A stretch of 24,529 nt of DNA from positions 1 through 24,529 of the forward strand of contig JARQWU010000153.1 in assembly GCA_040182905.1 (NCBI GenBank), written 5' to 3'. The first letter of the stretch is position 1. The number at the start of each line of letters is the position of its first letter. The notes below the pieces were generated by a model. That model worked only from the letters and a program-made list of their open reading frames with translations. It did not search any database and was not told the DNA's origin. Below, in pieces: positions 16,095 through 24,510 of the stretch. Both the position numbers and the translations under genes were made by a program. The stretch is from Barthelona sp. PAP020 (lineage: Eukaryota; Metamonada: BaSk clade).

Positions 16095-19000
16095 ACGGTC
16101 TACATCTTCAATATCAACAGAAGTTTTCGGGATCTTCTTTGAAATTTCAGCCTTTTCAACCTTTTTGGTCTTTTTCTCAGTGGATTTAGCCTTTGGTTCT
16201 GTGTTTGAAGCAGAAACTTTGCCAACAAAACCATTAAATGTTCCTTCAATACCATCATCAGCTGCTTCATTGCATTTTACTAATGGTGCAAACATAACAA
16301 CATTCTTAGAAACCAATTTGTCATGAATAGAGATGGCTGCCTGACAGAAAAGATCATAATCAGATGAACCAAGTCCACAAATTGCACATTGAGCCTTAAC
16401 ATTAACACTATCCAATGCGTTGAAGAAACTTTCAGCATCAGCGGGGAATTCACCATCACCAACGGTTGATGTAACCATGATGACTTTATCATTAGTTTCT
16501 AATTCTTTAGCAGTTTCAGCATTCATTGGTTTAATTGGGACATTGAGTTTCTTTGCGATTGTATTGGCTAAACCTTCAGCATTGCCACTATCAGAACCAA
16601 ATAATACAATCATATTTGTTTCAGCAATTTTTTCAGTATTTTCAACTTTCTTTTCCTCAACTTTTTCAACTTTCTTTTTCTCAACTTTTTCAACTTTTAC
16701 CTCTTCAACTTTCTTTTCAACAGGTGCACCTAAATGTGCATCATGGAATTCTTTCATTTGACTAATTCTCCAATTCTTCAATTCAAGATCTTTTTCAAGC
16801 ATAGATTGAAGTGCTTCTGCACGTTCGGGATGAGATTTCATCAAAGTACGGAAACGATTTTCATTGAGAAGGAAATCACGTACAGATCCTTTAGGTGGTT
16901 TAGAATCAATGGATAATGGATTCTTTCCCTTAGCAATATTTGCAGGATTGTAACGATACAATGGCCAATATCCACATTCAACAGCTAATTGAGCTTGTGA
17001 ATAAGTTTGACCATTCACATTGTTAATACCGTGATTGATACAAGGTGAATATGCAAGAATAATGGAAGGACCATCATATTCTTCTGCTTCTTTAATAGCT
17101 TTCAATGCTTGAGCAGGATTAGCATTTACAGCAATAGAAGCAACATAAACACTACCAATACCCATAGCTAATAAACCAAGATCTTTTTTGGCTTGTCCTT
17201 TACCAGCAGCTGCAAATCTTGCAACAGCAGAACGAGGAGAAGATTTGGAAACTTGTCCACCTGTATTGGAATAAACTTCAGTATCTAAAACAAAAATATT
17301 ACAATTGATACCCATATTAAGGACATGATCGAGACCACCATAACCAATATCATAGGCCCAACCATCACCTCCCATTGTCCAAGCAACAGGGCGAATGAAA
17401 AGATGCTTAAGAGTATAAATTGATTTTTCAAGATCTGATCCTTCACCAACAAAGAAATTGTTGAGTTTATCACATAATTCCCTCGAAGGATCGCTTGTGT
17501 TGAGCCATTCTTCAAGTAAAGGTTTGACATTAGAATCAGCTTCGGGAAGATACAACTTGACAAAATATTGCAATCTTTCGCGCATTTTTTCCAAACCTAC
17601 CTTAACACCAAGACCAAATTCAGCAGTATCTTCAAATAATGTTCCCAAGAAAGCAGGTCCTCTTCCATTAGAATCCTTAGCCCAAGCAGAGGCTGGATAA
17701 GTACCACCCCAGACAAGAGAACAACCACAAGAATCAGATAAATACAATCTATCTCCCCATAATTGAGTAACCATTTTAATATGGGCAGTTTCACCACAAC
17801 CAGCGCAAGCGGCAGAATATTGAAGATATGGTTTTTGCATCATAGCATTCTTGACACCCTTATCATTGAATAACTTTCCAGCCTTTTCATCAAGAGCATT
17901 CTCTTCAATAATCTTCCATGTTTCAATTTGATCAATGGACTTACCACCCATTGTCAAAGCATCCTTTGGACATGCTGAAGCACAAACATGACAACCAAGA
18001 CAATCAAGAGGAGAAATTTGAATTGAGAATTCATGGCCTTTATTCTTTCCTTTCATTTCAATTCCATGAATATTGAATTCATTTTCAGATTCAACAACAA
18101 TTGGTCTGATCGAAGCATGAGGACATACTGCAACACATTCATTACATTGAATACATTTGTTAGAATCCCATGAAGGAACTTTTAAAGCAACACCACGCTT
18201 TTCATATTGAGAAGTACCAATTGGAACTAAACCACCAATGGCGGGAACAAATTTCGAAACTGGAATAGTGTGTCCTTTTTGATGCATATGAGGTAAAACA
18301 ACATTTTTAAACCACTCAGGTGCATCAGGATAAAGTTCAGGACGAACAAGAGGTAAAGTTTCAAGATCAGACCAAGAAAGGGGATAATCAATGGCTGTGA
18401 GGTGAGAAAGAGCTTGATCAACAGCAGCAATATTCTTGTTAACAACAGCATCACCCTTTTTTCCATAAGTACGTTTGATACCATCCTTCAATAAATTAAT
18501 GGCATGATCAATTTCAATAACTTCAGAAAGCTTGAAAAAAACTGTTTGCATAACCATATTGATTCTACCAGTTAAACCAACATTTTCAGCAATATTAGTG
18601 GCATGAATTGTGTACAATTTGATCTTCTTGTCAGCAATATCCTTTCTTAAACGTGCTGGGATATTCTTATCACAAGCTTCAATTGTTTGCCAATCACAAT
18701 TTATAACAAAGGCCGCACCTTCCTTGGCATTTGCAAGCAAATCATACATTTGAACATATGCTGCATTGTGACATGCAACATAATCAGCATTATTCACATG
18801 ATATGCTGACTTGATTTCAGTAGGTCCAAATCTCAAATGTGAAGTGGTAAATCCACCCGATTTCTTCGCATCATATTGGAAATATCCTTGACAATAGTAA
18901 TCAGTATTATCACCAATAATTTTAACAGCTTCCTTATTTGCTCCAACTGTACCATCAGCACCCAAAGCATAGAATAAACATTGTTTAGTGGTTTCTTCCA

Positions 19001-22000
19001 TTGTGTTAATTTCTTTATCAACGACAAGATTGCTAAATGTAAGATCATCATTCAAACCAACTGTGAAGAAATCACGTTTTTCGGTTTCAAAACCATTCTT
19101 AAATACAGATAAAGCATGAGAAGGAGTGTATTCCTTACCACCAATACCATAAATACCACAAAGAACTTCAATTTCAGGACGATTTTTAAACAAAGATTCA
19201 GAAACGGAAAGATAAAGAGGAGGCATAGAATTGTATTCAAGTGTTTTATCAAGAACTGTAACACACTTAACTGTGGAAGGCAAAGCAGAAAGAAGATGCT
19301 TGGTTGAGAAGGGTCTGAATAAACGTACTTTAATCAAACCTACCTTTTGACCTTGATTATTCAAGTACTTGACAGTTTCTTCAGTAGCATTAGCACAGGA
19401 AGACATCATAACAATGACATGTTCAGCATCCTTTGCACCAACATAATCAAAGAGATGATATTGACGACCAATAAGATTGGCAAAACGATTCATGCAGTCT
19501 TCAACAGCTTCAGGAACAGCTAAGAAATGTTCTTCGGCAGTTTGTTCAAATTGCCAGAAAGTATCTGCATTTTCAACACCTCCACGTGCGGTAGGTTTAT
19601 AATTATTCATAACACCACCACTGGATCTATATTTAGTCAATGCTTCAAAATTGTATAAAGATTTCATTTCTTCAGTAGTTAAGACATCAATCTTTGAAAC
19701 TTCATGAGAAACACGCATACCATCAAAGAAATGAACAATAGGAACACGAGTTTCAATTGTAGCAAGATGTGAAATGACAGCAAGATCATGAGCTTCTTGA
19801 ACTGAATTGGAAGATAACATCGACCATCCAGTTTGACGAATACTCATAACATCTGTATGATCACAGAAAATATTCATAGCTTGACCAGCAATAACACGAG
19901 AAGCAACATGGAAAACGCAAGGTTGCAATTCAGATGACATCTTGTACATATTTGGAACCATGAGTAACAATCCTTGAGAACAAGTATACGTTGAAGTAAG
20001 AGATCCGGTAACACTGGCACCATGAAGAGCACCTGAAACACCACCTTCAGATTGCATTTGTGTGGAAGGAACAGTACGTCCAAAAATGTTTAATCTTTGA
20101 TCAGAACCCCACTTGTCTGCATATTCACACATTGGTGAGGAAGGTGTGATAGGATAAAGGAAAGACATATCAGAATAAGCATAACCAGCAGTAATAGCTG
20201 CAGTATTTCCATCCATAGTCATCCAATTGGGTTGACGAGGTTTAACCAAATCAACAACAGGTTTAATGCTTCTCAAAACAAAATCAGCCTTGATTTCAGG
20301 TTGACTTCCTTTTGCCATTTCAGTAAGTCTTTCACCAACTTCTAACATTTGTTGAAGAGAAAGATGCTTATGATTAACATCATCTTCAAGGGCTTTTTGT
20401 AATTCTTCAGCTCTTTCAGGATGAGTTCTCAAAAGAGAAGAGAAACGTACTTCATTTTCAAGTAATTCTCTTAAAGGTTTCTTTGCAGGCTTATGATCAA
20501 TTTGAAGAGGATTCTTACCGGCAGCAACACGACGAGGATCATAACGGTAAAGTGGCCAATAACCAGTTTCAACAGCCAACGCTCCTTCAAAAACAGCAGA
20601 AGCAAGTCCCTTCTTAATACCATGATTAATACAAGGACAGTAAGCAAGAATAATAGAAGGACCATCATATTCTTCTGCTTCTTTGATAGCTTTTAATGCT
20701 TGAGTTCTGTTGGCACCAATGGAAATTGAAGCAACATAAACACCACCAATATTCATAGCATGAAGACCAAGATCTTTTTTGCGTTGATTTTTACCTAAAG
20801 CGGCAAATCTAGCTACAGCAGCACGAGGAGAAGCCTTAGAAACTTGTCCACCTGTATTAGAATAAACTTCAGTATCCATAACAAAAATGTTAGCATTCAA
20901 ACCCATATTAAGAACTTGGTCAAGACCACCAAATCCAATATCATAGGCCCAACCATCACCACCAATAATCCATGGAACTGGACGAACAAAAAGATGATAG
21001 TTATCCTTAATGGTTTGAAGTAAAAGTGAAGATTCAAGAGGTTCAATCAATTCATTAATTGAATCGGCAAGTTCTTGGGGAACAGTAACATCTTCATCAT
21101 ATAAAGCGATCCATTTCTTCAAAAGACCTTTCAAATCATCAGAAATGTTGGTTTCCAATAAAGCTTCAACATCATGTCTGAGATGAACCCTACGATTCTT
21201 TAAACCAATAGTCATTCCCAAACCAAATTCAGCAGCATCTTCAAACAAAGTACCCGCGAAGGAAGGTCCATGACCACGTTCATTTTGAGCCCATGCTGAG
21301 ACAGGATACATACCTCCCCAAACAAGAGAACAACCACAAGCATCAGCAATGTACAATTTTTCTTGGAAAAGTTGTGTGATTAATTTAACATGTGCAGTTT
21401 CCATACATCCAGCACATGCACCAGAAAATTCTAAGAAAGGTGTATGATATTGAACATCTTTCATGCTCTTGGAATCAAAAGAATCTCCATGTTTCTTTAC
21501 ATGAGTTGAATATTCGTGATTAAGAACATCACCTGCTGCTTCATCCAAAGGAACCATGGACAAGGCACCTTTCTTACAAACAGTAGAACAAACAGAACAA
21601 CCCATACAATCCAATGGAGAAACCTGGATTCTGTAAGATAACTCATCAGGATTTTTACCTTTAACTTTAACAGTTTCAAAAGTAGAAGGTGCAGTTTTCA
21701 ATTCTTCAGGATCTACTAAAGAAGGTCTAATAGCTGCATGAGAACAAACAGCGGTACAATCGTTACATTGAATACATTTAGCTGAATCCCAAATAGGAAC
21801 TTTTAATGCAACTCCTCTCTTTTCAAAACAAGTTGTACCAGTAGGGATAGCTCCTCCTTTTGCTTGAACAAATTTAGAAACAGGCAATAAATCACCCATT
21901 TGTCTTCCAACTGGAGCAACAATCTCTTTAAACCATTCAGAAGCATCTTTAGGTGGTTGATATTCATCAACAGCATCCAAAAGAGCCCAACTTTCAGGAT

Positions 22001-23861
22001 AAGCAATTTCAATGGTTGCTGCCAAAGCTTGATCAATAGCTTCAATATTTGAATCAACAACGGCTTGTCCTTTCTTTGAAAAAGTCTTAACGACAGCATT
22101 CTTCAACAATTCAACAGCTTGATCAACAGGTAAAACATTTGCCATACTAAAGAAAGCTGTTTGCATCACCATATTAATTCTACCAGTCAAACCAACACGA
22201 TCAGCAATAGCAAAAGCGTCGATTACAACAAACTTCAATTTTCTTACTGCAATGATTTTCTTCATTGTTGAGGGTAATTTCTTTTCTAATTCCTTTAAAT
22301 CCTTCCAGGAACAATTCAAAACAAAAGTAGCTCCTTGTTTAGCAGTACATAACATATCAAATTGAGTGATATAAGCAGGATTATGACAAGCAATATAATC
22401 AGCATCTCTAACACTATATTCAGCATGAATTTCTTCAGGACCAAATCTTAAATGTGAAACAGTGAAACCACCGGATTTCTTTGCATCATATTGGAAATAG
22501 CCCTGACAAAAATTATCAGAATTGTCACCAATAATTTTAATAGCACTCTTATTGGCAGAAACAGTACCATCAGCACCTAAAGCATAGAATAAACATTGTT
22601 TTACATCATCAGAAAGTGCATTTAAATGTTCGGTAACTTCAAGATGAGAATTTAAGAGATCATCAATAATTCCAATATTAAAGTCGTTCTTTGGAATATC
22701 TCTTTTCATATTTTCAAAAACTGCTAAAGCATCACTAGGAATAAATTCCTTTCCACCAATACCATATCTACCAGTGAAAACCTTAATATTAAGTTGTTTT
22801 CTACGACAAGCAGCAACGACATCAAGATATAAAGGTTCACCATTTGAACCTACCTCATGAGTCTTATCTAAAACAGTGATCATGTTAACTGAAGAAGGTA
22901 AAGCTTCAACAAAAAGATCAACAGAAAAAGGACGGAACAAACGGACCTTTAATAAACCAACTTTTTCTCCTCTTTGTACCAAGACCTTAACAACATCTTC
23001 AACAGCAGAAACACCTGATCCCATTAAAATAACAACTCTTTCTGCATCTGGGGCACCAACATAATCAAAAGCATGGTATCTACGACCAGTTAATTTGAAA
23101 AATTGATCCATAGTTTCTTCAACAATTTGAGGAACTTTATCAAAATAAGGTTGGGCAGCATGAACAAATTGCCAAAAAATATCAGGTCCTTCAACACCAC
23201 CTCTTTCATTGGGTTTATCAGCATTAACAATTGCACGATTGCGGAATTCGTTCAATTTTTCAAAAGGATACATTGATGAAATGTCTTCATTCGTCAAAAT
23301 ATCAATCTTATTGACCTCATGAGAAAGACGGAAACCATCAAAGAAGTGTAAAAATGGAACAGATGCTTTCACAGTAGCTAAATGAGAAATTGCACCAAAA
23401 TCATGAGCTTCTTGGACAGATGTAGATGATAACATAGACCAACCGGTTTGACGAACAGCCATTACATCGGAATGGTCACAAAATATATTCATAGCTTGAC
23501 CAGCAATAACTCTTGATGCAACATGGAAAACGCAAGGTTGCAATTCTCCAGCAATTTTATACATTTCAGGTAACATCAATAATAAACCTTGAGAACATGT
23601 GTATGTGGAAGTTAAAGCTCCAGTGACTGTGGCTCCATGAAGTGCACCAGAAACACCACCTTCAGATTGCATTTGAATGCAATCAACAACCTCTCCAAAA
23701 ATATTTTTTCTATTTTGGCCAGCCCATGTATCTGCCATCTCACACATTGGTGAAGATGGAGTAATTGGATAAAGGAAAGCTAAATCAGAACATGCATAAC
23801 CTGCTTGAATAGCTGCGGTATTTCCATCAACAGAATGATAATTTGGCTTACGATCTTGCAT
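14061..23861 (-). CDS. Giant fusion enzyme: PFOR-PFOR-flavodoxin-formate dehydrogenase
   Basis: One uninterrupted frame of 3266 residues from the ATG at 23861 (the frame extends six codons up to a TTG, but 'MQDRKPN' precedes the first PFOR block directly). Order: PFOR 1 (about 1-1205), PFOR 2 (about 1210-2377), Lys/Glu linker, FMN-flavodoxin (2417-2548), second Lys-rich linker, cysteine-type formate dehydrogenase (about 2590-3266). PFOR oxidises pyruvate with CoA to acetyl-CoA and CO2 using thiamine diphosphate and three [4Fe-4S] clusters; the dehydrogenase interconverts formate and CO2. The predicted chain would therefore pass electrons from pyruvate through FMN to CO2, or run backwards, without free ferredoxin. 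Each module keeps its key residues, so I infer an active enzyme. No organelle presequence is visible, suggesting the cytosol. The layout resembles pyruvate:NADP+ oxidoreductase with its FAD/NADPH half replaced. Because it is a continuous 9.8-kb frame between ordinary eukaryotic genes, bacterial contamination is unlikely. Confidence 0.93.
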   Translation of the reverse strand: MQDRKPNYHSVDGNTAAIQAGYACSDLAFLYPITPSSPMCEMADTWAGQNRKNIFGEVVDCIQMQSEGGVSGALHGATVTGALTSTYTCSQGLLLMLPEMYKIAGELQPCVFHVASRVIAGQAMNIFCDHSDVMAVRQTGWSMLSSTSVQEAHDFGAISHLATVKASVPFLHFFDGFRLSHEVNKIDILTNEDISSMYPFEKLNEFRNRAIVNADKPNERGGVEGPDIFWQFVHAAQPYFDKVPQIVEETMDQFFKLTGRRYHAFDYVGAPDAERVVILMGSGVSAVEDVVKVLVQRGEKVGLLKVRLFRPFSVDLFVEALPSSVNMITVLDKTHEVGSNGEPLYLDVVAACRRKQLNIKVFTGRYGIGGKEFIPSDALAVFENMKRDIPKNDFNIGIIDDLLNSHLEVTEHLNALSDDVKQCLFYALGADGTVSANKSAIKIIGDNSDNFCQGYFQYDAKKSGGFTVSHLRFGPEEIHAEYSVRDADYIACHNPAYITQFDMLCTAKQGATFVLNCSWKDLKELEKKLPSTMKKIIAVRKLKFVVIDAFAIADRVGLTGRINMVMQTAFFSMANVLPVDQAVELLKNAVVKTFSKKGQAVVDSNIEAIDQALAATIEIAYPESWALLDAVDEYQPPKDASEWFKEIVAPVGRQMGDLLPVSKFVQAKGGAIPTGTTCFEKRGVALKVPIWDSAKCIQCNDCTAVCSHAAIRPSLVDPEELKTAPSTFETVKVKGKNPDELSYRIQVSPLDCMGCSVCSTVCKKGALSMVPLDEAAGDVLNHEYSTHVKKHGDSFDSKSMKDVQYHTPFLEFSGACAGCMETAHVKLITQLFQEKLYIADACGCSLVWGGMYPVSAWAQNERGHGPSFAGTLFEDAAEFGLGMTIGLKNRRVHLRHDVEALLETNISDDLKGLLKKWIALYDEDVTVPQELADSINELIEPLESSLLLQTIKDNYHLFVRPVPWIIGGDGWAYDIGFGGLDQVLNMGLNANIFVMDTEVYSNTGGQVSKASPRAAVARFAALGKNQRKKDLGLHAMNIGGVYVASISIGANRTQALKAIKEAEEYDGPSIILAYCPCINHGIKKGLASAVFEGALAVETGYWPLYRYDPRRVAAGKNPLQIDHKPAKKPLRELLENEVRFSSLLRTHPERAEELQKALEDDVNHKHLSLQQMLEVGERLTEMAKGSQPEIKADFVLRSIKPVVDLVKPRQPNWMTMDGNTAAITAGYAYSDMSFLYPITPSSPMCEYADKWGSDQRLNIFGRTVPSTQMQSEGGVSGALHGASVTGSLTSTYTCSQGLLLMVPNMYKMSSELQPCVFHVASRVIAGQAMNIFCDHTDVMSIRQTGWSMLSSNSVQEAHDLAVISHLATIETRVPIVHFFDGMRVSHEVSKIDVLTTEEMKSLYNFEALTKYRSSGGVMNNYKPTARGGVENADTFWQFEQTAEEHFLAVPEAVEDCMNRFANLIGRQYHLFDYVGAKDAEHVIVMMSSCANATEETVKYLNNQGQKVGLIKVRLFRPFSTKHLLSALPSTVKCVTVLDKTLEYNSMPPLYLSVSESLFKNRPEIEVLCGIYGIGGKEYTPSHALSVFKNGFETEKRDFFTVGLNDDLTFSNLVVDKEINTMEETTKQCLFYALGADGTVGANKEAVKIIGDNTDYYCQGYFQYDAKKSGGFTTSHLRFGPTEIKSAYHVNNADYVACHNAAYVQMYDLLANAKEGAAFVINCDWQTIEACDKNIPARLRKDIADKKIKLYTIHATNIAENVGLTGRINMVMQTVFFKLSEVIEIDHAINLLKDGIKRTYGKKGDAVVNKNIAAVDQALSHLTAIDYPLSWSDLETLPLVRPELYPDAPEWFKNVVLPHMHQKGHTIPVSKFVPAIGGLVPIGTSQYEKRGVALKVPSWDSNKCIQCNECVAVCPHASIRPIVVESENEFNIHGIEMKGKNKGHEFSIQISPLDCLGCHVCASACPKDALTMGGKSIDQIETWKIIEENALDEKAGKLFNDKGVKNAMMQKPYLQYSAACAGCGETAHIKMVTQLWGDRLYLSDSCGCSLVWGGTYPASAWAKDSNGRGPAFLGTLFEDTAEFGLGVKVGLEKMRERLQYFVKLYLPEADSNVKPLLEEWLNTSDPSRELCDKLNNFFVGEGSDLEKSIYTLKHLFIRPVAWTMGGDGWAYDIGYGGLDHVLNMGINCNIFVLDTEVYSNTGGQVSKSSPRSAVARFAAAGKGQAKKDLGLLAMGIGSVYVASIAVNANPAQALKAIKEAEEYDGPSIILAYSPCINHGINNVNGQTYSQAQLAVECGYWPLYRYNPANIAKGKNPLSIDSKPPKGSVRDFLLNENRFRTLMKSHPERAEALQSMLEKDLELKNWRISQMKEFHDAHLGAPVEKKVEEVKVEKVEKKKVEKVEEKKVENTEKIAETNMIVLFGSDSGNAEGLANTIAKKLNVPIKPMNAETAKELETNDKVIMVTSTVGDGEFPADAESFFNALDSVNVKAQCAICGLGSSDYDLFCQAAISIHDKLVSKNVVMFAPLVKCNEAADDGIEGTFNGFVGKVSASNTEPKAKSTEKKTKKVEKAEISKKIPKTSVDIEDVDRVVTSVCPYCGVGCNIEFQMKHDHIVKVKGAKCAAVNKGSLCIKGMSGMDFLEDHDRLTSPLVRRSDGSFRQATWEEAIELVSKKFKEIKEQYGSNALGGLSSARTSNEDNYIFQKFIRAVFGTNNVDHCARLCHASTVAGLRASFGAGQMTNTFADMEESDMILVIGSNTTEAHPVAALSINRAVKNGAKLVVIDPRAVDLTKKADRHLQIRPGTDIPLLNAIMKIIIEENLHNKKFIETKTKDFDLILPIINNTSVAKSAEICDVSVEAIREVALWYAQAKNATIVYTMGVTQHTHGVANVRSIANLALLCGQIGRPGAGVNPLRGQNNVQGACDLGALPNVYPSYFSVEDKETQERFEKEWGVELSNTIGYSIGEMMNAAHESNFKGMFIMGENPVVTDPNANHVVEALGHLDFLVVSDIFLTETAQLADVVLPAAALAEEDGSVTNTERRVQRIRKVRNAPGLALPDYEIICKISTAMGYLMNYKDVSEITDEMAKMTPSYGGISLDRIDNLDGIHTPCTDKYHPGTPILHRNWFNKPDGLAIFAPCEYTLPAELPNSDYPLVLMTGRQLQHYHSGSMTRRCTKLNKLAPECIVEMNEKDAKVRGINEGDMVKIVSKRGEIVAKCAFKRVRQGDIFIPFHYAEAAANKLTNDVCDPIAKIPELKFCAVQVMKEN
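16218..16613 (-). other. Domain: FMN-binding flavodoxin of CysJ/P450-reductase type
   Basis: Residues 2417-2548. 'FGSDSGNAEGLA' is the phosphate-binding loop, 'STVGDGEFPADAESFF' the loop that holds the isoalloxazine, and 'CGLGSSDYDLFCQAA' the third FMN block. These phrases match the FMN domain of sulfite reductase CysJ and cytochrome P450 reductase rather than stand-alone bacterial flavodoxins. The FAD/NADPH-binding half that normally follows in those enzymes is absent. Confidence 0.85.
16625..16730 (-). repeat. Lys/Glu/Val-rich low-complexity linker
   Basis: Residues about 2378-2413 between PFOR 2 and the FMN domain are almost wholly Lys, Glu and Val in short repeats such as 'VEKVEKKKVEKVEEKKVE'. 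The DNA repeats CAACTTTTTCAACTTTC-like units. It is probably a long flexible or helical tether that lets the FMN domain swing between partners. A second Lys-rich linker follows the FMN domain at about residues 2549-2590. Confidence 0.8.
16731..20234 (-). other. Domain: PFOR copy 2
   Basis: Residues about 1210-2377. Key residues are T1239 in 'YPITPSS', N2199 in 'SNTGGQ', ferredoxin-domain cysteines C1903, C1906, C1909, C1913 and C1954, C1957, C1960, C1964 (both followed by Pro as usual), and proximal-cluster C2019 and C2022 in 'CAGCGET'. By eye it is about 60 per cent identical to copy 1 over long stretches. It is the copy adjacent to the FMN domain and has the more canonical cluster motifs, so it is the more likely electron exit (inference). 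Confidence 0.9.
20262..23861 (-). other. Domain: PFOR copy 1
   Basis: Residues about 1-1200 of the fusion. 'YPITPSS' with T34 and 'MQSEGG' with E67 form the pyruvate/thiamine site, and 'EVYSNTGGQ' with N1002 is the thiamine-diphosphate asparagine. The ferredoxin-like domain has C696, C699, C702, C706 and C752, C755, C758, C762. The proximal cluster uses C816, C819, the Cys of 'CGCSLVWGG' and the Cys of 'PCINHG'. Compared with copy 2, the residue after C706 is Ser and the one after C762 is Lys, where Pro is usual, and M820 replaces the usual Gly after 'CAGC'. All ligands are kept, so activity is likely, with perhaps altered cluster potentials. Confidence 0.9.
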
Positions 23862-24244
23862 TTGTAAATTGAAACACAACGTAAAAATTTAACAATGAAA
23901 ATGGAAAATGAAGTTTTGAAAATCCTGCAGGTGTGAAAGACTTCTCGAGAAGAATTTTTTTTCAAAGTTCTGAATAATTAATCAACCTCAATTGTTGCAC
24001 ACGAAACGGTTATTGATGTCAAAAATACTTTAAATTTATCGAAATTTTTGGATTTATGAAAAGGTTATTTCATACTTCCAAATGTAATTATTTTTACAAT
24101 GTTTTATTGCCACGTAATACAATTTTGAATATTTTATTGGTTATTTCACTTTAGAAAAAAATTATTTTGTATTTTCTATTCCTTTAAAATTTGTTTTGGA
24201 AAATGAGCCTTATTATTTTATTTTATTCATTTTGCAATTCAAAT

Positions 24245-24302
24245 CAGGAAACAAAATTTGAAAAAATTTTGAATTGAGTGAAAATTCACCCCTTGTTTCC
24301 TG
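24245..24302. repeat. Nested inverted repeat (three-stem layout)
   Basis: CAGGAAACAA (24245-24254) pairs perfectly with TTGTTTCCTG (24293-24302). Between the arms lie AATTT/AAATT (24255-24259 with 24264-24268) and TGAATT/AATTCA (24270-24275 with 24283-24288). The stems could form a three-way junction in single-stranded DNA or RNA. In DNA this AT-rich a 10-base inverted repeat can arise by chance, so function is not claimed. Confidence 0.45.
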
Positions 24303-24510
24303 TACCAAAGAACTTTTTTTTTTGCTTTTGTTTTTTCAAGTAAATGAGTAATCTTTTATGAGACATATGATTTTTGTAATATTTTCCTTCGTATTGCAAT
24401 CAACAAAAGTTTTTCAAATGACTAGTCTTCTTTTCATAAATGTGTGGATTCTATATGTTAATTTCTTATTTATAAATTGTTGTTTTTTGTTTACCCACAT
24501 TTTACAACCT

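Noticed and set aside
16280-22099. Several hydrophobic frames of 60-100 codons overlapping the fusion gene
   Set aside because: They are Leu/Ile/Val-rich shadows in other frames of a well-supported coding sequence.
14061-23861. Bacterial contamination or a bacterial operon as source of the fusion
   Set aside because: It is one continuous frame with AT-rich codon use like the neighbours, flanked on the same contig by eukaryotic genes including a spliced one.
23862-23879. Six-codon N-terminal extension of the fusion enzyme
   Set aside because: The codon at 23879 is TTG. The first ATG at 23861 directly precedes the conserved PFOR start, so the protein is 3266 rather than 3272 residues.
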